A stretch of 64,000 nt of DNA from Cymbomonas tetramitiformis (Eukaryota; Chlorophyta; Pyramimonadophyceae; Pyramimonadales; Pyramimonadaceae): NCBI GenBank assembly GCA_001247695.2, contig LGRX02035207.1, positions 25,120 through 89,119 of the forward strand, read 5' to 3'. Positions within the stretch are counted from its first letter, which is position 1. Each line of letters opens with the position of its first letter. Both the position numbers and the translations under genes were made by a program. Of the stretch, positions 54,824-64,000 are shown piece by piece. Under the pieces are notes generated by a model. The model was not told the DNA's origin. It saw nothing but the letters and a program-made list of their open reading frames with translations, and ran no database searches.

Positions 54824-55937
54824 TTCGTCGGCCTCGGCAGCGGCCTTCTGCATTCCTATTGAGGAGGAGGATGCGGAGGGCCTCCACACCCTGGCACTTG
54901 TGCAGGTCTTCCAGGAGGCTGCGGATGATGGTCCGGAGGCCTTTGCCCGTGCGGCGTCGGCTTACGGTCCTCCCGCTGTGCTTTCCGCGGGCGGTGTTGG
55001 CGGCATCGACGTGTCGGCCTACGGCTTCAGCGTGCAGCCTGCGGCTGACGGCGCGGGCGACGAGGACATCTTGCGGCGGCTTGATGCCCTCACCACTGAG
55101 GTTCAGGCCGCCCAAGAAAAGGTACATTACACTCACGCGTCCTTTGTTCCTGGGAGTGCGGTTGAGGAGCATGCATCGGCTCTGGTGTGTGGCCCTGCCG
55201 CTGCGGCGGGGATCACACCGGAGGGGCAGGTTCCGGCAGGTGGTGCGGCGGCATCGGCGTCCGCCGTGCCGGCCCCTGCTATGCCTGTTTCGCAGGTAAA
55301 GGATGTACAGCCCGCGCCGACTCAATCGGCGCGGGTAACCACCACGGAGGCGACATGCGGTGAGTTCGGAGGCTTCGTGCAGACGGTAAATCACGCCGCC
55401 GTCCACCCGTCTGACCTGACGGGCTATGACACGGACGACTACGAAGATTTCGCCGACGGTACTTTCGCGGTGAAGCCACGGGCTCCGGCCAGTACTATCG
55501 GGTGCGGTGTGCCGCCTTTCGGCTTTGGCACGCCGGCAATCGGCGCTCTCGCGGTGCTCTCTCTCTTCTGCATTTCTTTTGCAGGTGTAGCTGTTTCGGC
55601 TTCCACGGCTTCTGCTGTGTCGGCATGTGCACCGGCTACGGAGATACCTTCGCCTGGTGGTAATCTCGATTGGGAAACTCCGTCATTTTACTCTACGAAT
55701 GATTTTGTTGATTCTGTGATCCCGGCTCAAGGTTTCTCGTTGGCTGACAATTGCCACTGCTTGAGCCGCCTGAGCCCCCTGACATCTTTCAGGACCTTGC
55801 TCGGGCAGATTTGAGTTTCGACATGGCCTTCTTTTACGGTATGGCTCTACATGAGAGAGGTCCGTTCGGGAATCCTCCCTTCGTTCGGATCGGACTTAAG
55901 TGAGGCCGCCGCCGACTACTTTGGTGCTGTCGATTGA
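54824..55937 (+). pseudogene. Gag-like pseudogene, 5'-truncated by the 11.7-kb element
   Basis: The plus strand carries the second half of the Gag-like protein of 33606-36212, starting abruptly at SSASAAAFCIPIEEEDAEG right after the terminal repeat. It reads in frame to about 55745, then is shifted by an indel; the EPPEPPDIFQDLARADL part and the C-terminal YFGAVD remain recognisable in another frame. The N-terminal membrane segment, capsid-like region and zinc knuckle are missing. The second hydrophobic segment (near 55540-55610) is kept. A 3' untranslated region and LTR follow. Confidence 0.88.
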
Positions 55938-56268
55938 CTTCTTGCTCACTCTGGAGGCACACCAACATGGTGGTGTGCAGAACTCCTGTGACCTCAAAGA
56001 CTTCTTCAATCTGGTTTATAGTTTTACTTTGACACCTTTGAAATCTTCAATTTGACTTGCTGACACAGAGCCTTTCAGTAGTTTAGCAGGACCTTAATTG
56101 CCTGTGAGTTTCTGCTCTTGTGCTAGCTAGAGGGTTCTAATTTGTGTATCAGAATTGCACAGTTAGATTAGCAGTTAGGCCTTGTCACCCTAGCTCCTGC
56201 CCTAACACTTACACCTTTACATTTTCTGACTCTCCTAGCCAGTCACCACCCACAGTGCTGGGGTGGTG

Positions 56269-56522
56269 TGCTGAAATCTGTATAGGCAGCCCTGACTGGG
56301 AGTCCTGGTCAGGCCCCTATGCCAGATCCCTAGGACCAACACTGGACTGCTGACTGATCTGTAGGTTCGTACTGTGACACACGCTGTGTCACAGGTAGGC
56401 TAGACTCCGAGACCGTCCGAGACCGTTCCGGATATATCTAGCTTAGGGTTTATTTATCTTACACAGTTTATCCACACGAGTACGGGACTTTCTGATATCT
56501 AGTGTACTTGGATATTCCGGTA
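56269..56522 (+). repeat. LTR (3' LTR of the truncated Gag-like copy)
   Basis: 254 bp, starting TGCTGAAATC and ending TTCCGGTA, homologous to the LTRs at 33023 and 36365. It is preceded by the same GGGGTGGTG purine-rich tract. Its 5' partner was lost upstream. Confidence 0.9.
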
Positions 56523-56531
56523 AAGGTGTCA

Positions 56532-56667
56532 AAGGTAGCTAGGACCGAGACCGTTCCGACTCCGTGACCGTTCCGGGTATATCTAGCTTAGGGTTTGATT
56601 TCTTAAGAGAGTTTATCTATATTGGTTCCAGGACTGTCTGATATCCGTGAACCGGGATATTCCAGTA
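56532..56667 (+). repeat. Partial LTR (5' LTR end of the next Gag-like copy)
   Basis: About 135 bp matching the 3' half of the LTR (GAGACCGTTCCG, TATATCTAGCTTAGGGTTT, GATATTCCAGTA), then GGTCGTGGACCCATTCCACG, the same post-LTR sequence as in the intact element. It begins only about 10 bp after the previous LTR, so the two elements are packed head to tail. Confidence 0.82.
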
Positions 56668-59355
56668 GGTCGTGGACCCATTCCACGCTAATTTCCACAG
56701 CTACTAATTTGGCCATGATTGGCTAAAACAGCCGCTTGGAGAGGTGGTGCGCGACGGCGCGTTTGGGTACGCGCGGGAAATTTGAGATGAGCTGTTTGCG
56801 GTGAGCGGCGTCTTTGGGCCGCGGGCCCGCGGCTATGGGGATTCGACCTGGACCGGGCTTCGTTGGCGCAATGTTCATTTACGGTATTCCGCTTGCCCTG
56901 ATCCCGCTTGCTACCGATTCTTGGGCTGGTGACTGCAGCACCTTCGACCTCGACGACGTCTTCCAGTGCCCCTCGCTCGCATGGCTCTACCGCTCTTTCC
57001 GTAGCTGTGACGTCACGTTTTCCCCACGGCATTACCCGAACGCGCCACGGCGTACCATCTCCCATCAGGCTTTCAGAGTTATGGTAGTTCACACACGAGC
57101 AAAACGGTCCCTCACGAGGGACTCAGACATCGACGCCTCGCTGAGGCTGACTGACCACGTTCGCAACACGCCGACAGCGAGATCGCCGGCTGTTGCGAAC
57201 CCCGACCCTGCTTCCAACACCGACGCCGACGTTGCGACGAGGAGGTATCTGCAGGAGCAGTCCAAGCTTGTTGACGAGGTCTACAAGGGGCGACTGCATC
57301 GGACATGGGCCAAGGGTATCCGTGAGGATATCCTTGGCGACAAGAAGCATTATTTCAGCGGCACAACTGACGCGGGTCTCCTCTCCGATGTGGTGGTTCA
57401 GCTACGTACGGAGTTTGAGTCCGCTGGGCTAGACCTCGTCTCGTTCGACCTTGACGACCCCCAGGCTCTAGTGGTGGGCAAGGTGAACGCCCTGCTGTAC
57501 GACGTGCTTGGTCTCATCATCGAGAAGCACAACATTGAACGCGCACGTCTGGCTGACGGGTACGGACGCATCTGCCGACCGGGATGGGCGGCCGCGTGCG
57601 CTGGTGGACATTGTGAAGCGCAGCGTACCCTCCGGTGGCGTTACGAGAATCGTTCCAGCAGGAGCATGCCGCGCTGAGTTATCCCGCAAACGTTGACCCG
57701 CAGCCGATCTTGGCTCGGGAACAACGTTTGGTGCGGGATAACAAGGCGGCCGACTGGACACCCACCGAGGCCACCAGGAAGCTCAGCCTGTACAACAGGC
57801 TTGACCCGGTATTCTACGCCGCGGTCAACGTGCGTTACCCCATGGTGGCCGACCTCGCGTCGGCTTCCCTTGTGGCCTTGCTTGCGCTCTTTGGTCGTCG
57901 AGATTTACCAGGCGTGGGCGCAGACGGACGTCGGGAAGGCCTTCCTGGCCAAGCCCGCAGGTGGTGGCACGTCGGCTCTGCTCACCAGCAGCGAGCACCA
58001 GGCGCTGCTGGACAAGATCAAAGAGTTGACCGAGCTGGTTCAGCAACGGTACGAGGCGGCTCCGCAGGTGGTGCAGCGGCAGCGGGACCCGCCGCAGCGG
58101 CAGCACGGGCAGCGCCGGCAGCAACAGCGCGGGCAGTCGCCGCGGGGCTTCCGCATGGGGGTCCAATCCCCACCGGCGGTGGGCTACGATCGTGACGAGC
58201 AGCGGGCGAAGTCGCTGTGTACCCGCTGCAAGAAGACTGGTAAGGAACTCTACCACTTCTACCGCGACTGCCCTCTTGGCGGTCGCCAACATTCCCCCAC
58301 CTCCGCCGCGGCTTTCTGCGTCCCCATCGACGAGGAGGATGCGGAGGGCGTCCATGCGCTCGCCATTTGTGCTGTTTTCCAGGAGGCGGCAGATGATGGG
58401 GCTGAGGTGTTTGCCCGCGCGGCGACGGCGTACGGTCCGCCAGCGGTGCTGCGCGGGGGAGTTGTGGGGGGCATCGACGTGTCGGCCTACGGCTTCTCCG
58501 TTGACGCGGCGCCACCGGTGACGGCTACGTCCGGTGACGACATCCTCCAGCGGCTGGACGACCTCGCGGCGGAGGTCAACGCAGCGGTGGAGACAAAGGT
58601 GCATTACACTCAAGCATCTTTCCCGCCGCCTGGAGGCGTTGGGCCGCAGGCTTCAGCTCTGGTGTGTGGCCCTGCCGAGGCGGGGATCACACCGGGGGAG
58701 CAGGTTCCGGCAGGTGGTGCGGCGGCATCGGCATCCGCCGTGCCGGCCCCTGCTATGCCTGTCTTGGAGAATGAACGGGAGCTTCTTGAGCTCTACGGCT
58801 ACGGCTCGCCCGTGACACTTCAATCGACGCGGGTGACCACTACGAAGGAATCGGGCGGTGAGTTCGCTGGAGTTGTGGAGACCGTCAACCACGCCGCGGT
58901 CGAGCCGGTTGACCTGACTGGCTACGACACCGACGACTACGAGCACTTCGCAGACGGCAGCTTCGCTGTGAAGCCGCGGACTCCGGCCATCTCGGCAAAT
59001 CATGCGTCGGAGTCCGCAGCCCACGTGCCTCTGGTGGTGCTTCCCGCACCTACGGTTGTGGCAAGCCGCCATGGGGCTTCCCCGCACACGCGGGTACGTG
59101 GGGATTTCATTACGTCATCTCTCTCATCCTTTTCATCTCGATCATGGGAGTGGGAGCTGCCGCCTGCACGGCGGCCAATGACATCGACCCTGCGCAGGTA
59201 TCGAGTCAGGATGCACTGCACCGCAGCCTGTGCTGTGCAGGGGGGATTTGTGCATCTACCCTGGTATCTCCGAGCTGGACCCCGTCACTCTGGATGCGGT
59301 ACTGCACTCCCTGGGTGCTGCGACGGTGGTTCACCGGCCGCCTGACCCACTGGAG

Positions 59356-59459
59356 GGTAGGCTATTTAATTTAGAATATTTTTTCATAAGTTTAGAATAC
59401 CCCATTTTCATCGTTAATTTAGAATAAGTTTTCTTTATGTCATCCGGCTATGACCGGTG
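59356..59459 (+). repeat. MULE left terminal inverted repeat
   Basis: About 104 bp pairing with 62802-62904. The motif TTAGAATA recurs three times inside each end, a possible transposase-binding repeat. Confidence 0.88.
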
Positions 59460-59542
59460 CATGCATCCATGACGTTGTACCTGTTGAGCTATCGCCATGC
59501 CATGCGAAGAGTTGTCGCGTAGCCAAACGAGAGGAAAATAAC

Positions 59543-62167
59543 ATGGCTGAGCCCGACGGCTTTGAGTTCACAAGCCCGGGCAAAAATGTGGACGATATAT
59601 ATCCTTCGGAGGGAGAAGAAGAGGAAGAAGAGGACTTCCTCGTTGCACCTAAGGGGAAGGGGAAGCGTACCCGTGTCCCCATAGTGTGGAGTACGGTCTT
59701 GAACGGTGTATCTTATGTAGAGTGCCAAGACATGATGGCAACCTTGAGCCCTGAGGGTGTGACCATGGCTAACAAGCAATATAAATCGAAAAAAACCTCT
59801 GCCGTGACTCAAAACTTCAAGTGTGCTTTAAACTTTACTCACGGTTGTGGAGTTCACTATAAAATTGTCAAGGGGACGACCTTAGGCCCTACTGTTACAT
59901 GCAACTTGTACTCCCGTGGGACACACGACCATACTAATTTCATAGGAAAGGGTATGTCGAAAGTTGTAAAGGACAAGTGTAAGGAGGCGATCCACGAAAA
60001 GCTTCCGCCTAAAGCCATTTTTAAGAAGCTTAGTACCGCAGTCACCACAGCCATGGAAGCCGATGACGACGTTGAGTACAAGGTCATAAAGAACTTTGTG
60101 TACAACAATCGCAAACAAATCTTGGGGCTTAAAACCATAAAGACTTGCGGTCAGTTCATGGAGGTTTGCCAGACCTCCAACTTGTTGGCCATCCCCGTGA
60201 CCGATCGCAAAACGGCGGGGACGCTTTGCATGTTTGAAGGACAAGTACTCCAACCGAGCGGCTTCGAAACCGTGGAACATTACGCCGAGAACTCCGCGAA
60301 CACCCTGCCTCCTATTCCTTTCGAAGCCTAAGCAACCCAAGATGAGCTTAATACTTGGAAGCTGGCGGGTTGGAATGAAGACTTTTCCGTTTATGAACGG
60401 AACCTTCAAGCACATTTCAACTCAATTCTTGCTTGCGAGTCTGCTGAGTACTTCGTGCATATCTTAGAGAACATGCTTGTCGTCCAAGGGTGGAGTACGC
60501 GTTCGAAACGGTTTTACAAAGGGAAGTTGAACTTGCGTGCCCTTTACAAGAACTACACCGAACTCGTCAAGGATTATGTCGCAGCGCAGAAACGCAAAAG
60601 GTGGTGCGTGATTTACACCACTTGGGGGAAACTCGAGGTACTTCTCGCAAAGGATCACCGCTCACGCCACGACACGTACAAGACGAACTGGCAAGGCTTA
60701 CCCCTTGAATGCAACGGGTCTTCCTACTTGGATAAGCGTTTTCGTCTCGGGGCGCTCGCCATCAAATCGCACGAGGACGCCTATGCTTCGCAAATAGTGG
60801 ACTTTTGCTTGATCGCGGCTATGCAACTTGGTTTCCAGAAAGTGTGGCAACCTCGTTATCATACTTTGGATCACTCCCTCGCTTTCTTCAACGCTAACGC
60901 CAAGCTTCCGGAAACCATCACGCATGTTCTAGAGCATTTGAGGTTACCTACGAACCTCTGTACACTTGTCGCGGAAGAGATTACGCAAGGTATATGTTGG
61001 TCGCATTGCATGATGAAGCTTAACGAGAAGACCGCGCTATTCAACGACGCTCATAACGTTAACGGCTTCAAGCAGGGCGTTACGGAAATACACAACATCA
61101 CCATCGTTGGTGCTCGTGATAGTGCATTCAAGCTCTTCATCGAACTATACAAGCGTGATGAAGAGTATATTTGCAACTGGTTCGTGGAGACTTGGTGGGG
61201 CAAGTGGGGTGGGTGGGTTCTCGGCTTCATGCCAGAAGGGATCCAATCTACGCAGAATAGTCCCGAGTGCGTGAATAGACACGTGAAAGACGAGATGACC
61301 CTGCGTAAGCAACTCCAACTCGAGGTATTCCATCCTTCTGCGCTAAAATACATGCACGAGGAGACGATCTACGACGGGCAACACCCAATACCTACGACTC
61401 CAGTTATTACACAAGCTATTTGGCGGGAGGCGCTACTTATGATTGACAACAACATGCTCGAGCTTATGACGCGCACGACCGGCGTCTTGGGGGTTACAGA
61501 CCGTCCTTCCTATGTCGTTCCCTCCCTTAAGACCTTCGAGAAGTTGAGTGCTTCCACTATCGCGGATAAAAGGAAAGAGATTGCTCCCCTTGTGGTAAAG
61601 TTCCTCGCCCTTATGCGCGACCCTGAACACCCTCCAGCGACGGTTGTCACCTTCGAGCAGTTCATGAACACCTACAAGTCTTTTGTGATCTTACGACCAT
61701 TGGACGCTAATAACGTCACCGAATTTGGGCACCACTGGTGTATGTGCCCTATCTACGCGGAGAGCGTCACGTGTGCATGTAGTATTGCTGTTGGCTTATT
61801 CAAGGGGAAGTTTAAGGCGCCTCTTGAAAAACATCTCGACATAATTGGCCGACACCCACAAGTGGGACGCCCGAGAAAACCGGTTGGCGCCTTGAAAAGG
61901 CAACCCCTTGGGAAGATCACCGCGAAACTGAAACGGGAAGCATCCAAGCGAGCGCGCGAGATGGCAGAGCTAGACATGGAAGCCAGATGCTCGCAGCAAG
62001 TTCCTAAAAGTTTATCGTGCGAACTGTGCGGTGAAGAAGACAACGGAGATGAAATGTTGTTATGCGACGTGTGCAATAAGGGCTTCCATATTTTTTGCTT
62101 GCGTCCAAGCCTAAGCAAGATCCCAGCAGGAACATGGTTGTGCGGACTATGCGTAGCTAAGGAATAG
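59543..62167 (+). CDS. MULE transposase with C-terminal PHD finger; one in-frame TAA
   Basis: ATG at 59543. Residues ~90-135 form a WRKY/FLYWCH-like zinc finger (FKCALNFTHGCGVHYKI...GTHDH, C2HXH). The core has candidate catalytic acids in YLDKRFRLGAL, HTLDHSLAFFN and STQNSPECVNRH, with the MULE CXXH motif as CWSHCMMKL. A SWIM-like cysteine cluster (HHWCMCPIYAESVTCAC) follows. The last ~50 residues are a complete C4HC3 PHD finger (CELC...LLCDVCNKGFHIFC...WLCGLC). A TAA at 60329-60331 splits the frame, but both halves are in the same frame with no other defect, so this is a single nonsense change, readthrough or base error. The rest looks intact, about 874 codons. Confidence 0.85.
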
Positions 62168-62275
62168 ACAATTTTCTTCAGGTGTACATAAGTGTAATAG
62201 CAAGTATTAATATTTTGTGTACACACTATTCTCAAGTATTTTTTTGAATCAATCTAGCAACCTCTTTACTTTGCT

Positions 62276-62731
62276 TTACTTTATAAAAAATCCCACTTGG
62301 CCCAGGAGGTGAAGTAAATATCCGTGGTAGTATGTGGTAGCCAAATGTTCTTGAAGCAACTTTTGCAAGGGAAACGACCCAGAGAACAAGTGTCGCTGGC
62401 ACGGTGAATATCCCCAGTTCCCACGTGAAGGTATAACCCCTCCCCAAGGCATATCCTCCGTGTATTCGAGATACACATAGCGGTTATGAAAGTCCCATAT
62501 AGGGTTACCGTCACTATCGTCACTCTCCCATAATAGGTTCACAGTGTCTGTACACTTTAGCCGGAAGCCAGTTTGGGCATACTCGTCGAATACAGTGCCT
62601 TTGAAAGCTGTGGGTTGATAGTGGGGGGCCTTATTTTCAAGCAGAACACGCCGGGAGTGTCTATTACAACGGCGCCCACCATTATCACAAGTGAGACAAA
62701 CCTTCTTAAAGCTTTTTGGAGGCTTCCTCAT
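62276..62731 (-). CDS. Small accessory protein of the MULE (151 aa)
   Basis: ATG at 62731 (MRKPPKSFKKVCLTCDNG). The N-terminus has CLTCDNGGRRCNRH, a possible CX2CX7CX2H metal-binding motif. The middle is acidic and aromatic (LLWESDDSDGNPIWDF, YVYLEYTEDMPWGG). It is convergent with the transposase, whose stop is 108 bp away, and fully inside the terminal repeats. No known family. An accessory role in transposition is only inference. Confidence 0.6.
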   Translation of the reverse strand: MRKPPKSFKKVCLTCDNGGRRCNRHSRRVLLENKAPHYQPTAFKGTVFDEYAQTGFRLKCTDTVNLLWESDDSDGNPIWDFHNRYVYLEYTEDMPWGGVIPSRGNWGYSPCQRHLFSGSFPLQKLLQEHLATTYYHGYLLHLLGQVGFFIK

Positions 62732-62801
62732 GATGGCAAGCGGGAACTACAGCGTTTGACCTGCGTGTGCACATTATTTGAACAGGAGTCGTGAAAAGGA
62801 C

Positions 62802-62904
62802 CACCGGTCATAGCCGGATGACATCAAGAAAACTTATTCTAAATTAACGATGAAAACGGGTTATTCTAAGATTAAGAAAACTTATTCTATATTAATTATT
62901 TTTC
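62802..62904 (-). repeat. MULE right terminal inverted repeat
   Basis: Reverse complement of the left end with a few substitutions and small indels. It begins at CACCGGTCATAGCCGGATG and ends just before the target duplication CCCACTGGAG. Confidence 0.88.
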
Positions 62905-62986
62905 CCCACTGGAGTGCAGTGCTGCACGAGGCTACTGCCGTGAGCATTGTGGTGACGGTGCCCCTCTGGACTTTGACCCCGAGTAG

Positions 62987-64000
62987 CTTTTAATCTGGCT
63001 CTGGCAGTGCACCACTCTGGTGGTGTGCTGAGAAGTGCTTTGATCTCAACATGGTCTTCAATTTGGTTTATGCTTTACTTTGACAACTACAATCTTCTAA
63101 TCTGGTTTGCTGCCACAGTGCCTTTCAATTGTTTAGCGGGAGCTCCTTGCCCGTAGGTTTCTGCACGTGTGCTGGCTAGAGGGTTCAAATTTGTGTTTCA
63201 GAATTGCACAGTTAAATTAGCAGTTAGGTCTGTCGCCCTAGCTTCTGCCCTAACGTATCTTAACTTCTCTGACTTACCTGTCAGTGGCTACTATCCAAAT
63301 TCATGGTCCTCCCGCAAGGACCAACGCGCGATGACTATTATGAGTGCCACATGGATCGTTGAGGCGTATACGTGCTTTTGGCATCATATTTATGAGTCAA
63401 TTGAATAATTTCCCCTTCAGGATCGTCCACGCGTGTGCTAGAGGGGCGTGCTTAAAGGGTGCGCTTTTGATATGTTTTTTATCGAAATCGTCGAAAAAAA
63501 AGATGGTCCTCCCACAAGGACCATAGTCTTTAAGCGTCCTAGCGGTTGCATGGTGCGCGGTGTTGGCCGCTCATGGTCGCACACCTTGAGTTTATGACCA
63601 ACTATGAAAACTTAGTTGGATAGTCCACACTCTAGTCGCCACCTGAGCTCTCGTTTACCGTGGCGGTTGATCACTCCCGAGTGAAATAAGAATTTTGTGA
63701 TTTTTGCACTTCTAATTTTCACTTCGCGTCAAGCTAACGAGTGCACATCGCTCACATACTTGCCCATATGGCTTATGTTAAGCTTTCAAAAAATCATTTT
63801 ATGGATATACTTCAAAAGTTTAAGCACCATACGCTCCTACCACACTGTGAATGCACTGTCTCTAGCGGGCATCGTGGATAATGGGTCATGTTTGCACCGA
63901 TTATCCCATTCCGGCTAAAAAACCGACCAAAAAGGTGTACGGTTGTTAATACGCATTAGAGATGGCCAATATATGCACTCCAACATGACGTATGACCCAA
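62987..64000. other. 3' untranslated remnant of the Gag-like element and following non-coding DNA
   Basis: Positions 62987-63290 match the 3' untranslated region after the Gag-like copies (TGCCTTTCA, AGAGGGTTC, CAGAATTGCACAGTTA), then the match stops before the LTR, which is absent. Imperfect hairpins GGTCCTCCCGCAAGGACC (63305-63322) and GGTCCTCCCACAAGGACC (63505-63522) lie exactly 200 bp apart in direct orientation, perhaps the ends of a further insertion. Beyond 63540 I see nothing coding. Confidence 0.5.

Larger units (their letters stand above)
59355..62904 (+). mobile_element. Mutator-like (MULE) DNA transposon, 3.55 kb
   Basis: Inverted ends of about 104 bp (59356-59459 and 62802-62904) share TCATCGTTAATTTAGAATAA and GTCATCCGGCTATGACCGGT. 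CCCACTGGAG flanks both sides (59346-59355 and 62905-62914), a 9- or 10-bp target duplication as usual for Mutator-like elements. The duplication lies in the Gag-like pseudogene, and removing the element restores its frame. It contains a transposase gene and a small convergent gene. Inverted ends are imperfect (about 85% by eye), so the element is not brand new. Confidence 0.92.
56835..62986 (+). pseudogene. Gag-like pseudogene, frameshifted and split by a MULE
   Basis: ATG at 56835 (MGIRPGPGFVGAMF). It is homologous to the 868-aa protein but diverged, with an N-terminal hydrophobic segment, the YKGRLHRTWAKGIREDIL block and a CX2CX8HX4C knuckle (CTRCKKTGKELYHFYRDC, near 58215). Frame changes occur near 57545, 57635, 57880 and 59040, so it is inactive. 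The MULE at 59355-62904 interrupts it after PPDPLE; the same frame resumes at 62905 (CSAARGYC) and ends with TAG at 62984-62986. A related 3' untranslated region follows to about 63290. Confidence 0.85.

Noticed and set aside
60329..60331. Recoded TAA (alternative genetic code or selenocysteine)
   Set aside because: Only one such codon is seen, TAA is not a selenocysteine codon, and other genes here stop normally at TAA, TAG and TGA.
1..64000. Bacterial features: operons, Shine-Dalgarno sites, sigma promoters
   Set aside because: Spliced genes, Pol III boxes, LTR elements and PHD and chromodomains show that the DNA is eukaryotic.

Overview
The window is eukaryotic nuclear DNA. It has spliced genes with short phase-compatible introns, tRNA-like sequences with internal A and B boxes, LTR retroelements and many minisatellites, and no operons. 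Minisatellite style, high-GC coding DNA, proline-rich spacers and a chromodomain Ty3/gypsy remnant suggest a green alga, most likely a prasinophyte of the Cymbomonas/Pyramimonadales kind. That placement is inferred from memory of similar proteins and was not tested.

0-17.4 kb. A degenerate tandem repeat and a perfect 46-bp palindrome precede a plus-strand gene (about 2975-13154). I could follow it through nine phase-consistent exons to its stop codon. Its introns are swollen by at least seven unrelated minisatellites. A repeat-bearing intergenic stretch follows (13.2-17.4 kb).

17.4-30.7 kb. A large minus-strand gene reads 30685 to 17446 in about 18 exons. It encodes a signal peptide, repeated extracellular modules, two kringle domains each split by introns and separated by polyproline spacers, one membrane span and a short cytosolic tail. 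Its introns also carry minisatellites. It converges on the first gene.

30.7-43.1 kb. This is a nest of mobile DNA: two copies of a MITE-like element, one of them split by a complete LTR element (5-bp target duplication, 255-bp LTRs, a single 868-aa Gag-like ORF); a dead chromodomain Ty3/gypsy Pol fragment; a second MITE-like family; and a tandem array of four LTRs, each with a tRNA-like gene inside, separated by non-coding interiors that keep only a primer-binding site and a polypurine tract.

43.1-54.8 kb. An 11.7-kb element is bounded by perfect 31-bp inverted repeats. It carries a DDE-like transposase gene, two divergently or convergently placed unknown genes, a small aromatic-rich gene, four 163-bp subterminal repeats and, between its divergent genes, 26 tandem copies of a 42-bp hairpin unit.

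54.8-64 kb. Two decayed copies of the 868-aa Gag-like element follow. One is interrupted by a 3.55-kb Mutator-like (MULE) transposon with about 104-bp inverted repeats, a 9-10-bp target duplication, a transposase ending in a PHD finger and a second small gene. The Gag frame resumes exactly after the insertion.

Only the two genes in the first 31 kb look like host genes. The remainder is nested transposons.
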